Of a DNA stretch of 64,000 nt, positions 55,259 to 64,000 are shown one piece after another (position 1 is the first letter of the stretch; every line of letters starts with the position of its first letter). Under the pieces are notes generated by a model that saw only the letters and a list, made by a program, of their open reading frames with translations, searched no databases and was not told where the DNA came from. Made by a program: the position numbers and the translations under genes. Location of the stretch: assembly GCA_963920635.1 (NCBI GenBank), contig OY987298.1, positions 146,108,257-146,172,256 on the forward strand, written 5' to 3'. Source of the stretch: Pseudeuparius sepicola. Lineage: Eukaryota > Arthropoda > Insecta > Coleoptera > Anthribidae.

Positions 55259-57179
55259 CAGGGTGTTCCAAAAAAGTGTGGCGACAAAAAAATATTTTTT
55301 TTTAAATGGAATGACCCGATTTTTTTTATCGCAAATGAAGCCTATCAAAGTATAGTATACATCCCTAAATTATTTCCGCTTCCATCTGCGGCGTTGCCAA
55401 GTTATAATTTTTTTAAGGTATTTTTTGCTAAATACCAACCCTTCATTAATATTGCTGTATTTTTCTTGCGGCTTGATTTTTGCTCTTGAAACTTTGGTTG
55501 TGGATTTACACTTAACCATTTTATTAATGACTAAGAACAAAGTTGAAAATTTTTGTACAGGATGTTTCACTTTTTTCCGCCAAAACTCCGACATTTTCAA
55601 ACTTAATTTACTATTTTTTTTCAAATGGAACGCAATATATCTAACATTTCTATTGGATAGAGCATTCATTCAGCTTTAATTTGATACCTAATACAGTACC
55701 TCTATCTCTAGCAGTTTTTTCAAAAATCCAGTATAAACAGAATATTTGCAACTTTTTTACTTATTACATACATGCTCGGGAATCAAACTTGTACTTATTT
55801 AAAAAGCTGCATATCAAAAGAGCGTTAGTACCAGTTACAATCTGTAGTTTACCATATTTTTGTATACCTACTACACCTGCAATAGAATATTAAATTATAA
55901 AAAGTTAAAAGGTTTAGGAGAACTTATAGCTGGCCATGGTTTTGTTTCTAGTTTGACATTTGGTAAATATTTCATTTGCTGCCTGTATTCAGTGTTCGTT
56001 GTTTAATTTCAAACAGCAAAAAGTTGTCACAAAATGAAAATTATTGTAAACAAGACTTGATAAGTATGATTTACGTAATTGGTGAATGTTTTGGAAATTG
56101 TTTTTTGGCATCTCGAGTCCTACTGAGGACTTTTTTATTTCTAAATTCCAACTCAGTTGTCTTACACTTATTTCGGGGTGTTCCACAACAGCCAATGTTA
56201 TAGCTAACTGATTTTCTTCATTTAAAACTGGTTTTGTTCTAGTTTGCTCTTTATAGGCAACATTTCCTTTGCGATCGATGCAGCATTCTGATATCAGGAT
56301 GCCTTCTATCTGGGAATTTTTGGGCATAAACTCGAGATGCCAAAAACAATTTCTAAAACATTCACCAATTACGTAAATCATACCTATCAAGTCTTGTTTA
56401 CAATAATTAATTTTGTGACAACTTTTTGCTGTTTGAAATTAAACAACGAACACAGAATACAAGCAGCAAATGAAATATTTACCAAATGTCAAACTAGAAA
56501 CAAAACCATGGCCACCTATGAGTTCTCCTAAACCTTTTAACTTTTTATAATTTAATATTCTATTGCAGGTGTAGTAGGTATACAAAAATATGGTAAACTA
56601 CAGATTGTAACTGGTACTAACGCTTTTTTGATATGCAGCTTTTTAAATAAGTACAAGTTTGATTCCCGAGTAATTTGCATGTATGTAATAAGTAAAAAAG
56701 TTGCAAATTTTCTGTTTATACTGGATTTTTGAAAAAACTGCTAGAGATAGAGGTACTGTATTAGGTATCAAATTAAAGCTGAATGAATGCTCTATCCAAT
56801 AGAAATGTTAGATATATTGCGTTCCATTTGAAAAAAAAAATAGTAAATTAAGTTTGAAAATGTCGGAGTTTTGGCGGAAAAAAGTGAAGCATCCTGTACA
56901 AAAATTTTCAACTTTGTTCTTAGTCATTAATAAAATGGTTAAGTGTAAATCCACAACCAAAGTTTCAAGAGCAAAAATCAAGCCGCAAGAAAAATATAGC
57001 AATATTAATGAAGGGTTGGTATTTAGCAAAAAATACCTTAAAAAAATTATAACTTGGCAACGCCGCAGATGGAAGCGGAAATAATTTAGGGATGTATACT
57101 ATACTTTGATAGGCTTCAATTGCGATAAAAAAAATCGGGTCGTTCCATTTAAAAAAATATTTTTTTTTGGAACACCCTG
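55259..57179. mobile_element. Foldback J, 1921 bp, innermost layer
   Basis: Termini CAGGGTGTTCCAAAAAAGTG (left) and inverse CAGGGTGTTCCAAAAAAAAA-like (right); TA at 55257-55258 and 57180-57181. Arms of about 855 bp (55259-56115 and 56330-57179) are about 97% inverted matches. The 210-bp loop encodes a transposase HTH fragment on the minus strand. Confidence 0.93.
56112..56270 (-). pseudogene. Transposase second helix-turn-helix, trapped in loop of J
   Basis: The minus strand reads NVAYKEQTRTKPVLNEENQL followed by AITLAVVEHPEISVRQLSWN and LEIKKSSV. The pattern (r.R)..r.eEn...v...ve.nP..SvR.ls.eL.I..sSv is the second DNA-binding helix-turn-helix of FFLWG/DUF4817-type Tc1/mariner-like transposases. 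The frame extends into arm DNA on both sides (open 55989-56390), so the real protein fragment is about 50 residues. No catalytic residue is present. It complements the first HTH (8746), the core (23550) and the C-termini (25608, 43773) kept by other foldbacks. Confidence 0.75.
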
Positions 57180-57839
57180 TATATACCAAACTAATTTTAA
57201 AATGTGCTCCATCTTCCCTTATTTGGATCCCCCGAACCGATTTTTTTTATCCTTAAAAGTATAGCCACAATCGAAGAAGGGAATAGTAAATGGACACGCT
57301 GTATATCGACAAATTTAATCAACTATTTTTATAGATTTTTTGGCGTAGAATCGAATGGAATAATTAGTTTTTTGGTAGCGTTAATAGTTTTTGAGATATG
57401 AACTATGGTTTCCATTTAAAAAAAATATAACTGGTTCATATCTCAAAAACTATTAACGCTACCAAAAAACTAATTATTCCATTCGATTCTACGCCAAAAA
57501 ATCTATAAAAATAGTTTATTAAATTTGTCGATGTATATATAAGTTGTAGCCAGGAGAGAGGTTTCCAAAAAATCGAAAATTCCAGTCCTGCGCCAATGCG
57601 CGGAAACTATAAAACTTATCTAAAATCTGATTGGTCCACCAAATTCCTCTCAAAAAAGTAGTACAGTGAAAACCGCAACCCTCTAGCTTTAATAATAACC
57701 GAGATTTTTGAGAAAAACACCCAAAAACACCCAAAATGGGACACCCTGTACATACATAGTTAATAATAATGATTAGGGACCTAAAAGCAAGTAACAACGG
57801 ACGACTGCTAGGTACCATAATTGATGTTCTTAATCATAT

Positions 57840-58260
57840 TTAATTCGTCTACCATCTTCTCAGCAATGACAAGTACGGATCGGTATTTCCGACTCGCAAT
57901 CGCTTTGGCTTTTGTCCTCGACCCGGCCGAGGCGGCCGTGCGACCGAAAAACAAAAGAGAGCGAAACCGGACCGCCGGGACCACAGAGCACAGAGGGACG
58001 CGGATCGACAGCGACCGCCCGACCGGCGGCGACGGCCGGCGACGCGGCGTTGCCGGCTATCGCGCCGATCAGCTGTTTCCGGTCTCGTGGTCATCGGCGG
58101 AAGGCGGAACCGTTTTTTCGGGTCGCTTATTTGTTTTGCCTCGCTCGACGGGTGTGCGACTGGCGCGGTGACGTCACCTCGCGCCGTTCGCTGTTTCTGG
58201 ATAAAGTCGATAAATGGAGGAGAGCGTTAGTCACCGGACAGAACCGCTGTAGTATTTGGA
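57840..58260. promoter_or_regulatory. CpG-rich island, possible host promoter
   Basis: About 350 bp with very high CpG, a TGACGTCA word at 58170-58177 and a GATCAGCTGT E-box-like word at 58067. Plus-strand frames lack domain signatures. It may be a promoter or leader, or a fossil GC-rich retroelement. Confidence 0.25.
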
Positions 58261-58271
58261 GCAATATAAAG

Positions 58272-58875
58272 GCCGGTCCACACGCAACGATGTATCGTAC
58301 GATTTGCATGCGCAAGTAAATCGTTACAGATAAATCAGCAGATTTGCACAAAATTTAGAACTTAGAACTGTGCAAAGTTTGACGTCGGAGTTGAAAGTCT
58401 GAGCCGAAAAGCATGGATTTGGGAGATTTGCGCATTCAAATCGTAACGTGTGTACGCTTGTCCGAGATTTGTACAGTTTTTAGGTGCCACGGTAACCGAC
58501 TCCTACCTAATGATAACAGTTCGGAAATTATTAAATTAATTAAAACTAAAACAATACCCGATTTATTTTAAATTTGTTAAAAAATAGGTCGACCATTTCG
58601 CATAATTTTATAACAGAATTCAATGGCAAAATAAACTTCGTTTCAATAACCATGCTTTAGACTTTAGACCATCTAGTTCTATTTAAACGTTTCCTGATTT
58701 CCCTCTTCCTTTTAACATTTAAACAAAACGTCAAAATACCCCAAAAACCCTTCCTCCATGATTATTGTATCAAGCGAAAATTGCAGCTTTACTACGATAA
58801 GTTGTTATAATGTGAATTTGTAACGATTTACTTGCGCATGCAAATCGTACGATACATCGTTGCGTGTGGACCGGC
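58272..58875. mobile_element. Inverted-repeat element O, 604 bp
   Basis: Terminal repeats of about 55 bp, starting GCCGGTCCACACGCAACGAT, match exactly in inverted form. Flanks TATAAAG (58265-58271) and TTTAAAG (58876-58882) form an imperfect 7-bp duplication. Interior AT-rich, non-coding. Each terminus contains nested palindromes (GATGTATCGTACGAT, TGCATGCGCA). Confidence 0.85.
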
Positions 58876-59137
58876 TTTAAAGCAGCCGTTCGATAAGATT
58901 GTGTTTACCTACCAGTAGGGGAATGTAAATTTAGATGATTAGGAGTAACCTTGTTTTGTCTCCAAGATTTAAATATATCCATAGAGACGTAGAGAATGAC
59001 ACATAAAAACGAACCGATTTCTCGCTGAAAAAAGATATATCTTTAAATTTCCTCTTTGATCTCTTAGGCGGCCCTTTGTGCATTGCCGAGACAGTTTTCA
59101 GGGGCCACTGTAGCACCCGAAAATATCTTTGTCTCAA

Positions 59138-60442
59138 CTGGACCGACCAATGACGTCAGAACCTATAGACAGGTTTGTTTCTCGGTTTTGATAAACGCTT
59201 GACGCCCAGAACTAATCACAGTCTAAGCGCTCCATTAAATTATTCCGAAAATGTCGCGAGATTGTCAGAAATTGCCCCTTTTTGTCGCTCCGTAGCGAAC
59301 TTATTCGACTCTGGGCTCGAGGCTGGCGTCGTTAGACCATCCCCCGAGTCTTCAGGTGAGGTTGCGATGCTTCCGGCGCCCCCAAAGAAAAAACATGCGA
59401 TATCTAAGTGTGATTCTGGAGGAACTATTACCGGGAATCACAGGGTGTATAGTTGGTTCGTTGGTTGATGGTTGACTTTCTGTCTTTGTTTGTAGCATGT
59501 CAAAATAAAGGGCATTTTAACAATGGGGCACCACGTCCACGTCTATAGGTTTTGACGTCATTGGGACCGACACTATATTAAAGACCCGAGCATGACGTCA
59601 TATTTCATTGTTGTTTACGGACTGGGGTGGCGCCACTCGACGAAAAAAATGGCGACTTATTATAGGTTATAGGGGGGTATTCTGTAGTTATTGGTATGTC
59701 AGTTTCTGACTTTAAAATGTCCCGAATTTTAAATATCCAGCTTTATTACGATTTGCCTTTTTTTACGGTAACGAATTGTCTTTGCGTCCAGTATTTAGCA
59801 GTTGTATCCTATTAACTCAGCTTTTATAGGTAGATTTGTTTGTGATAACGTGAAATTTCCATGCACATGAAGAAAATGGTATGCACACTGCACAGACCAT
59901 TAGGTGAATTGCAGAAGAATAAACACTATTTTGGAATTATGGGATGATCTGATCAACCAGCTGAAGAAGCGAAAATTCTGGATATTATTTTGGAAGAGTA
60001 TTTTGTAACGTATGCAATAATGAAAACAGAAAATTTTGTTTATTGCTCCAAAGCAAACCAATAGTCCTCCATATAAAGAAGAAACTGCAAAATCGAATGC
60101 GTTTTATGCTTACTTACACTACAACTAGCCATGGACTTCATTTCAAACCAAAAGGTACCATATACTCTTGCTTGCTTTTTAGACTCGCTTTTCTTAAGAA
60201 AATGTATGGAAATATGCCATGCGAACTTGTCAAATTAAAGGGACATAAACAAATATTTTATTTTATTTTGGATATTAAATTCGTTGTTACAGACATATTT
60301 GCATGTTTTTATTTTATAAAAGATTCCGGAACAATGGTGTTTTAACATTAAACCACCGTGTAAATTTGTTTCGTCGTGTGGCGCCAGTGGCGATCGCTTG
60401 AAACAGCGCTATGCACAGGTCTTTAATATAGTGTTGGTCCAG
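59138..60442 (+). mobile_element. Element E, copy 2, complete, 7-bp duplication GTCTCAA
   Basis: Terminal repeats CTGGACCGACACTATATTAA and inverse GGTCTTTAATATAGTGTTGG TCCAG; GTCTCAA at 59131-59137 and 60443-60449. Native length 881 bp once D3 and its duplication are removed. Interior collinear with 1344-2150, non-coding. Confidence 0.9.
59148..59563 (+). mobile_element. Element D, copy 3, 416 bp, inside the E terminus
   Basis: CAATGACGTC...GACGTCATTG flanked by GGACCGAC at 59140-59147 and 59564-59571. GGACCGAC is part of the E terminal repeat, which is intact at 1346-1353 and, inverted, at 60433-60440. Confidence 0.93.
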
Positions 60443-60533
60443 GTCTCAATAACGGAGCACTTTTAGACTGTGATTAGTTCTGGGCGTCAGGCGTCTATCA
60501 AAACAAACCTGTCTATATGTTCTACGTCATGGT

Positions 60534-61318
60534 TTAAATTAAAACAATTTCCACCTGATTCTATAAACCAAATAAGGATATAACAAGCTAATTCGGTAAC
60601 CCAGTAAACGAAGTCAGTAATTATAGTATTGAGAATATATCCGGTCGCTGTGCATTCAAGTGACTAAGCTGTAAGTTCCATGTGTACTGATTGTAACGCT
60701 AGTTGTCCACTCGTTACATATCGCCCTCTATACGGATAATAGCCTGAAGTTTAATTTCTCCCGTCATAGTTTCGCTATTGGTCACTGGATGCCCCCAACG
60801 GCCCTGCTTACGCGCCTATGGCGGAGAACCACAGATCATTATATCTGTGCGGAGGTCACAATGCAATCCTGACGATTCATTACAGAACCGCAAAGGCAGA
60901 TTAATTCATGCTAAACTCTCAGCCTCAGCCGAATGTCTTTTGCCGCTGCCATCTAACGGACGGAAGCTGTACTCCAGGATAGAGCACTAAGCTATGAAAG
61001 TTGTTTTGTACAGTTTTCGTACACGCCTCGAGTTAATTCCCAGTCCTCGTAATAGGGGGCAAATGCTAGCGGCACCTCGCGTTGGGAATTATTTGTCAGT
61101 CGTATATTGCCAATTGGAAAGGAATCTTCTACGATACTATAATCACTGACGAAGTCCCCACTACCTTTCACGGGTGTGTGTATCTGGTGGGTTTAATACT
61201 TTTAAATCACTAATTTCAATCACCTTATTTTTACTTACGTTTATAAATAAATACTTATATACATATTTATAGCACTATACAGTATTTTTATTAATTATTC
61301 ATTTTATGCATTCTAACC
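60534..61318. other. Spacer with no recognised feature
   Basis: No gene supported; 60780-61100 is somewhat GC-richer. Confidence 0.4.
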
Positions 61319-61319
61319 A

Positions 61320-62430
61320 TTAAAAAAAATTTTAAATAAAAAAGACCTTTTTAAAAACAAGCTTTTATTTAAGCCATGTACTGAAAGAAATAAAATATGT
61401 TTAGGTTTTCGTTAAGATAATTCAATTCCAAATTGCGACAAGTTTTTGCAAATTGAAAAGCTTTTCGCGCGAAGTGTTGATGAAAGTAGGTACCTACCAA
61501 TTAATTTTATTGGACAGCGATTGGTTGAAAAGTATGCATTTTTTTTCTTTACAATTCGCGCGACAAGCTTTTCAATTTGCAAAAACTTGTCGCAATTTGG
61601 AATTGAATTATCTTAACGAAAACCTAAACTTATTTTATTCTTTTTGAACATGGCTTAAATAAAAGCTTGTTTTTAAAAAGTTTTTTTTTCAATATTATTA
61701 TGTGCTTTTTAGTACCTATTTGATTCCCATGTCAGGAGGGTGGTAAAGAAATTTAGTCCGCCATCTTCGGGCGGCCGCCATATTGGATTTCGTATGAAGT
61801 CATTCATCTTATTGTTTTCTACCCGTCGAGCCCTTTCATTTGATACCCATATTAAGGGGATTGAAAAGAAAATGTAATCCGCCATCTTGGAGCGGCGGCC
61901 ATATTGAATTTGTGTGATGTCCCTAACTTTTTCGTTTTCTACTCTTCAAGCCCTTTCATTTGATACCCATATTAAGGGGATTGACAAAAAATACATCATC
62001 CGCCATCTTGGAGCGGCGGCCATATTGAATTTAGTTTGATGTCATGAGCTTTTTCGTTTTCTACTCTTCAGGCCTTTTCATTTGATACCCATATTAAGGG
62101 GATTGACAAAAAATACAACATCCGCCATCTTGGAGCGGCGGCCATATTGAATTTAGTGTGATGTCACGAACTTTTTCGTTTTCTACTCTTCAAGCCCTTT
62201 CATTTGACGCCCATATTAAGGGGGTTGACGAAAAATACATCATCCGCCATCTTGGAGCGGCGGCCATTTTGAAAGTATTACAATATTGAGTATTGCATAT
62301 TGTATTGTCACCGGAACTAAAGGTGTATACAAAAGTTCAGCTCAATCGGATGTCAGGAAGTGGTTCTAATTCAGCTTGCAAGATTCTACCCACACATACA
62401 TACTAACAGGTAAAAGCTTGTAAAAATGTT
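61320..62430 (+). mobile_element. Element Q4: palindrome and 122-bp array
   Basis: An imperfect palindrome (61345-61675, arms about 130 bp, CAAGCTTTTATTTAAGCC...) is followed by an array with CCATCTT at 61761, 61882, 62003, 62125 and 62247 (121-122 bp apart), then the conserved tail (agttcagctcaatcgg...gcttgcaagattctacc) and 'ggtaaaagcttgt'. Same order as Q1; the array units are homologous but strongly diverged. Confidence 0.85.
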
Positions 62431-62910
62431 CGGTGGGGCGTCGATGCGTTATGAAATTTGTAATTTTCTGAAAAAGACGAATGTGATTCTTGCCCGTCCT
62501 GTGGGACCTTCCAGCTCCCCTATAGTTCGTCGAAATTACAAAGAACTAATACCAACCTGTCCGTCTTTGTATTGTTCCCCTTTATTTCATTACCGACTCC
62601 GCTGTCTCCTCGAGATCGGATCAAAAGGGCACGGGCTGAGAGATAAGGTCGCGAGGATCGGGGATTTTTTTGTCCGGTCCCATTTAAAAAACGCCCGTTC
62701 AGCCCATTACCGGCAGATAATGAAATAAGGGAGGCGGACGTAATGGAGTTAAGGGTGGAGGCGGGAGGCCCTCCCGCCTCCCGACTTCCTTTCATGTGGA
62801 GTGGACCATAGAAAGAGAATGGCTCGCCAATCTTGTAAAAAAAATATACGCTGCCGATGGAATCTACTGCAACTGGAACATCACATTTTTTTACTTTGTA
62901 CTTTAAACCA
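62431..62910. other. Spacer; inverted GGAGGCGGGAGGC word at 62756
   Basis: GGCGGGAGGCCCTCCCGCC forms a perfect hairpin near 62760-62780. No gene supported. Confidence 0.45.
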
Positions 62911-62996
62911 AAATACACGGTGCTCCATTGGGCTCGATCTAGCATGGAAAGTGCAGCGAGGGCGGGCGCGGTAGGCTCATGGATGGGTGACCGTAC
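62911..62996 (+). repeat. 5S-rRNA-derived fragment (SINE3-like head)
   Basis: The run 'aatacacggtgctcc', 'cgatct', 'gcagcg', GGGCGCGGTAGGCTCATGGA and TGGGTGACCG follows the 3' two-thirds of metazoan 5S rRNA (AATACACCGGTTCTC...CGATC...AGCAAC...GGGCGCGGTTAGTACTTGGATGGGTGACCG). The internal pol III C box (GATGGGTGACC) is kept. The 5' end and terminal stem are missing and several indels exist, so it is not a functional 5S gene. 5S-derived SINEs are the likely source. Confidence 0.55.
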
Positions 62997-63510
62997 TCTT
63001 TAATTTTTTGTTGAGGACCCGCTCATTTTTTTTTGTTTTATGGCATTAGAAGGATTCGTTTTATTAACCAACATTAAAAAATATATTTTTTTATTAATTT
63101 CCTGGGATTCGACCATAATAATTTATCTTTATTAAAAAAATTGTATACACTTAATTGACGCGTTTCGGCTCATAGCCATCATCAGAATAAAATATATGCT
63201 AAAAAACAGATAAAATACAACACAATTTTAAAAAGTTACACAGCCAAAAAGAAAAAGAAGGTACCTACAACAAAGCGTGAGTTCATGTCACTTTACAAAA
63301 CAATATCAAAATTTACTTAAATTACATATTTTGGTCTCCCCTACCCCCAGTTTCGGGATTTCCCATTCACAATGAATCACCCTGTACAATCGTAGAGGAG
63401 TAAGAACATTTCGGTTGGAAATGTGGAAAGCAAGTTTAAAAAATTCATATGAAACAAAAAACGTTCCTCACCTCGCCGCAAAGGAAAAAACAAGGTATTA
63501 TTTTATAATT
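62997..63510 (+). other. AT-rich spacer with conserved ACGCGTTTCGG word
   Basis: 63158-63186 (GACGCGTTTCGGCTCATAGC then CATCATCAG) is of a type I recall from retroposon-linked repeats in several animal genomes. It could be part of the body following the 5S-like head. A lone ATCACCCTGTA terminus lies at about 63376. Confidence 0.3.
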
Positions 63511-63511
63511 A

Positions 63512-64000
63512 CAGGGTGTAGCGAAAATGTTACTGCTGAAGAAGGTTTTGGTAAATTTTAGTGTGGAAACCATAGTTATTTCTGTTATTTTTCTGAATAA
63601 CCATATCGAGTATCATATCGTTGGATATCTCTAAAAATGCCTGATTTTTGAGACTATGGCCAGCTATGGTTTCCATTAAAAAAAAAACAAGTTTGTATCA
63701 TGTCTCGAAAATGGCAGCTGTCACGGAAAAAAGGACATGATAACCGCATAGGGAACACAATTCCCTCCAACTTTGATATTTACACTTTTTATCTAAAATC
63801 AGAAACAACGAAGCAGATGGATTAGAAGAATTCGCCAAAATTTCGTTTTTTCAAAATATCTAGTAAGCCATGATTTTTTTCAAAAATCACAAGGCGCGTT
63901 AAATTGGGCCTACAAAACTGCAATTATTTCCCCATTTAACCTTCCTTCTATCTCCGCTATAGTCTGTCCAAGTTACAGAGCCAGTAGATATAAACAAAAT
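63512..64000. mobile_element. Foldback arm running off the right edge
   Basis: TA (63510-63511) then CAGGGTGTAGCGAAAATGTT. The sequence is related, with strong divergence, to the right arm of 22999-24327 (TCAAAATATCTAGTRAGCCATGA, CTGCAATT.TTTCCCCATTTAACC). The second arm, if any, is outside the window. Confidence 0.6.

Larger units (their letters stand above)
55137..57301. mobile_element. Element I, inserted in H, itself split by J
   Basis: Termini CAGCGTGTCCATTTACTATT and inverse; TA at 57302-57303 and TG (decayed TA) at 55135-55136. Only about 120 bp per arm belong to I. The arms meet at a GGTATATACC centre that holds J. A second H copy shows the uninterrupted target. Confidence 0.88.
54931..57748. 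mobile_element. Foldback H, copy 2, interrupted by I and J
   Basis: Termini CAGGGTGTCCCATTTTGGGT and inverse; TA at 54929-54930 and 57749-57750. The left piece 54931-55134 and the right piece 57304-57748 together reproduce the 670-bp H copy at 33569-34238; 2.1 kb of nested elements split its left arm. Confidence 0.93.
58945..60533 (-). mobile_element. Older D copy split by E
   Basis: A D-like scrap at about 58948-58980 (ttttgtctccaagatttaaatata) and a clear D terminus at 60455-60533 (gattagttctgggcgtcag...ctacgtcatgg), both minus orientation, lie on either side of E. The part between the scrap and E is too diverged to align, so the left half is uncertain. Confidence 0.45.

Noticed and set aside
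55226..56531. Several frames of 70-130 residues across foldback J as genes
   Set aside because: The same peptides appear mirrored on the other arm because the arms are inverted copies; only the loop part matches a known protein family.
57821..58319. Arg/Pro-rich frames of 116 and 135 residues
   Set aside because: Overlapping open frames on both strands of a CpG island; composition-driven, no recognisable motif.

Overview
This is repeat-dense animal nuclear DNA, almost certainly from an insect. The evidence is AT-rich spacer, spliceosomal introns in broken genes, TA-flanked elements starting CAGGGTG, hAT-like and P-like (THAP) transposons, a LINE with RNase H, and a fly-type CAAAATG start context. 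A beetle would fit, but the order cannot be fixed from this sequence. I find no intact host protein gene, no functional tRNA or rRNA gene and no CRISPR array. The long reading frames that exist are mostly broken transposase or reverse-transcriptase pieces, or chance frames inside repeats.

Layout. 1-5.8 kb: repeat families A and E, quiet spacer, then a TA-flanked foldback (5279-5766). 6.0-7.3 kb: 3' half of a RNase H LINE, minus strand. 8.0-9.7 kb: large foldback whose loop holds a transposase N-terminal HTH. 9.7-16 kb: mostly quiet DNA, with a GC-rich reverse-transcriptase scrap (11.5 kb) and a possible host first exon (13.3-13.7 kb). 16-22.4 kb: families C, A and B; element Q1 with a perfect 148-bp-arm palindrome and a 122-bp tandem array; then element T carrying a spliced transposase relic and a D insertion. 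23.0-26.6 kb: two foldbacks whose loops hold the catalytic core and the C-terminus of FFLWG-type transposases. 27-32.7 kb: short palindromes, a minisatellite, a foldback interrupted by a hAT-like MITE, and a TGCATAT-rich element. 33.6-39.2 kb: foldback H1, a P-like element with a split THAP domain, a palindrome inside a palindrome, and a second THAP scrap. 39.8-46.8 kb: a 1.4-kb foldback with tandem subrepeats, D2, foldback K, F2 and the Q2/Q3 arrays. 47.0-49.1 kb: foldback L and a hAT element with a heat-shock-type promoter. 53-57.7 kb: foldback M and the three-level nest H2 > I > J. 58-60.5 kb: inverted element O and a D-in-E-in-older-D nest. 61.3-64 kb: Q4 array, a 5S-rRNA-derived fragment, and a foldback arm running off the end.

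How it fits together. The window is a stratified record of DNA transposition. Tc1/mariner-type foldbacks duplicate TA and several sit at the centre of older palindromes. 8-bp and 7-bp target duplications mark hAT/P-type elements. Q elements leave no visible duplication and have Helentron-like features. Several loci preserve both a filled site and its empty counterpart, so insertion order can be read directly. The most unusual items are the hAT copy with a heat-shock element plus TATA box, the THAP-bearing element, the set of foldback loops each keeping a different transposase module, and the arrays carrying two GCCAT (YY1/Pho-type) cores per 122-bp unit.
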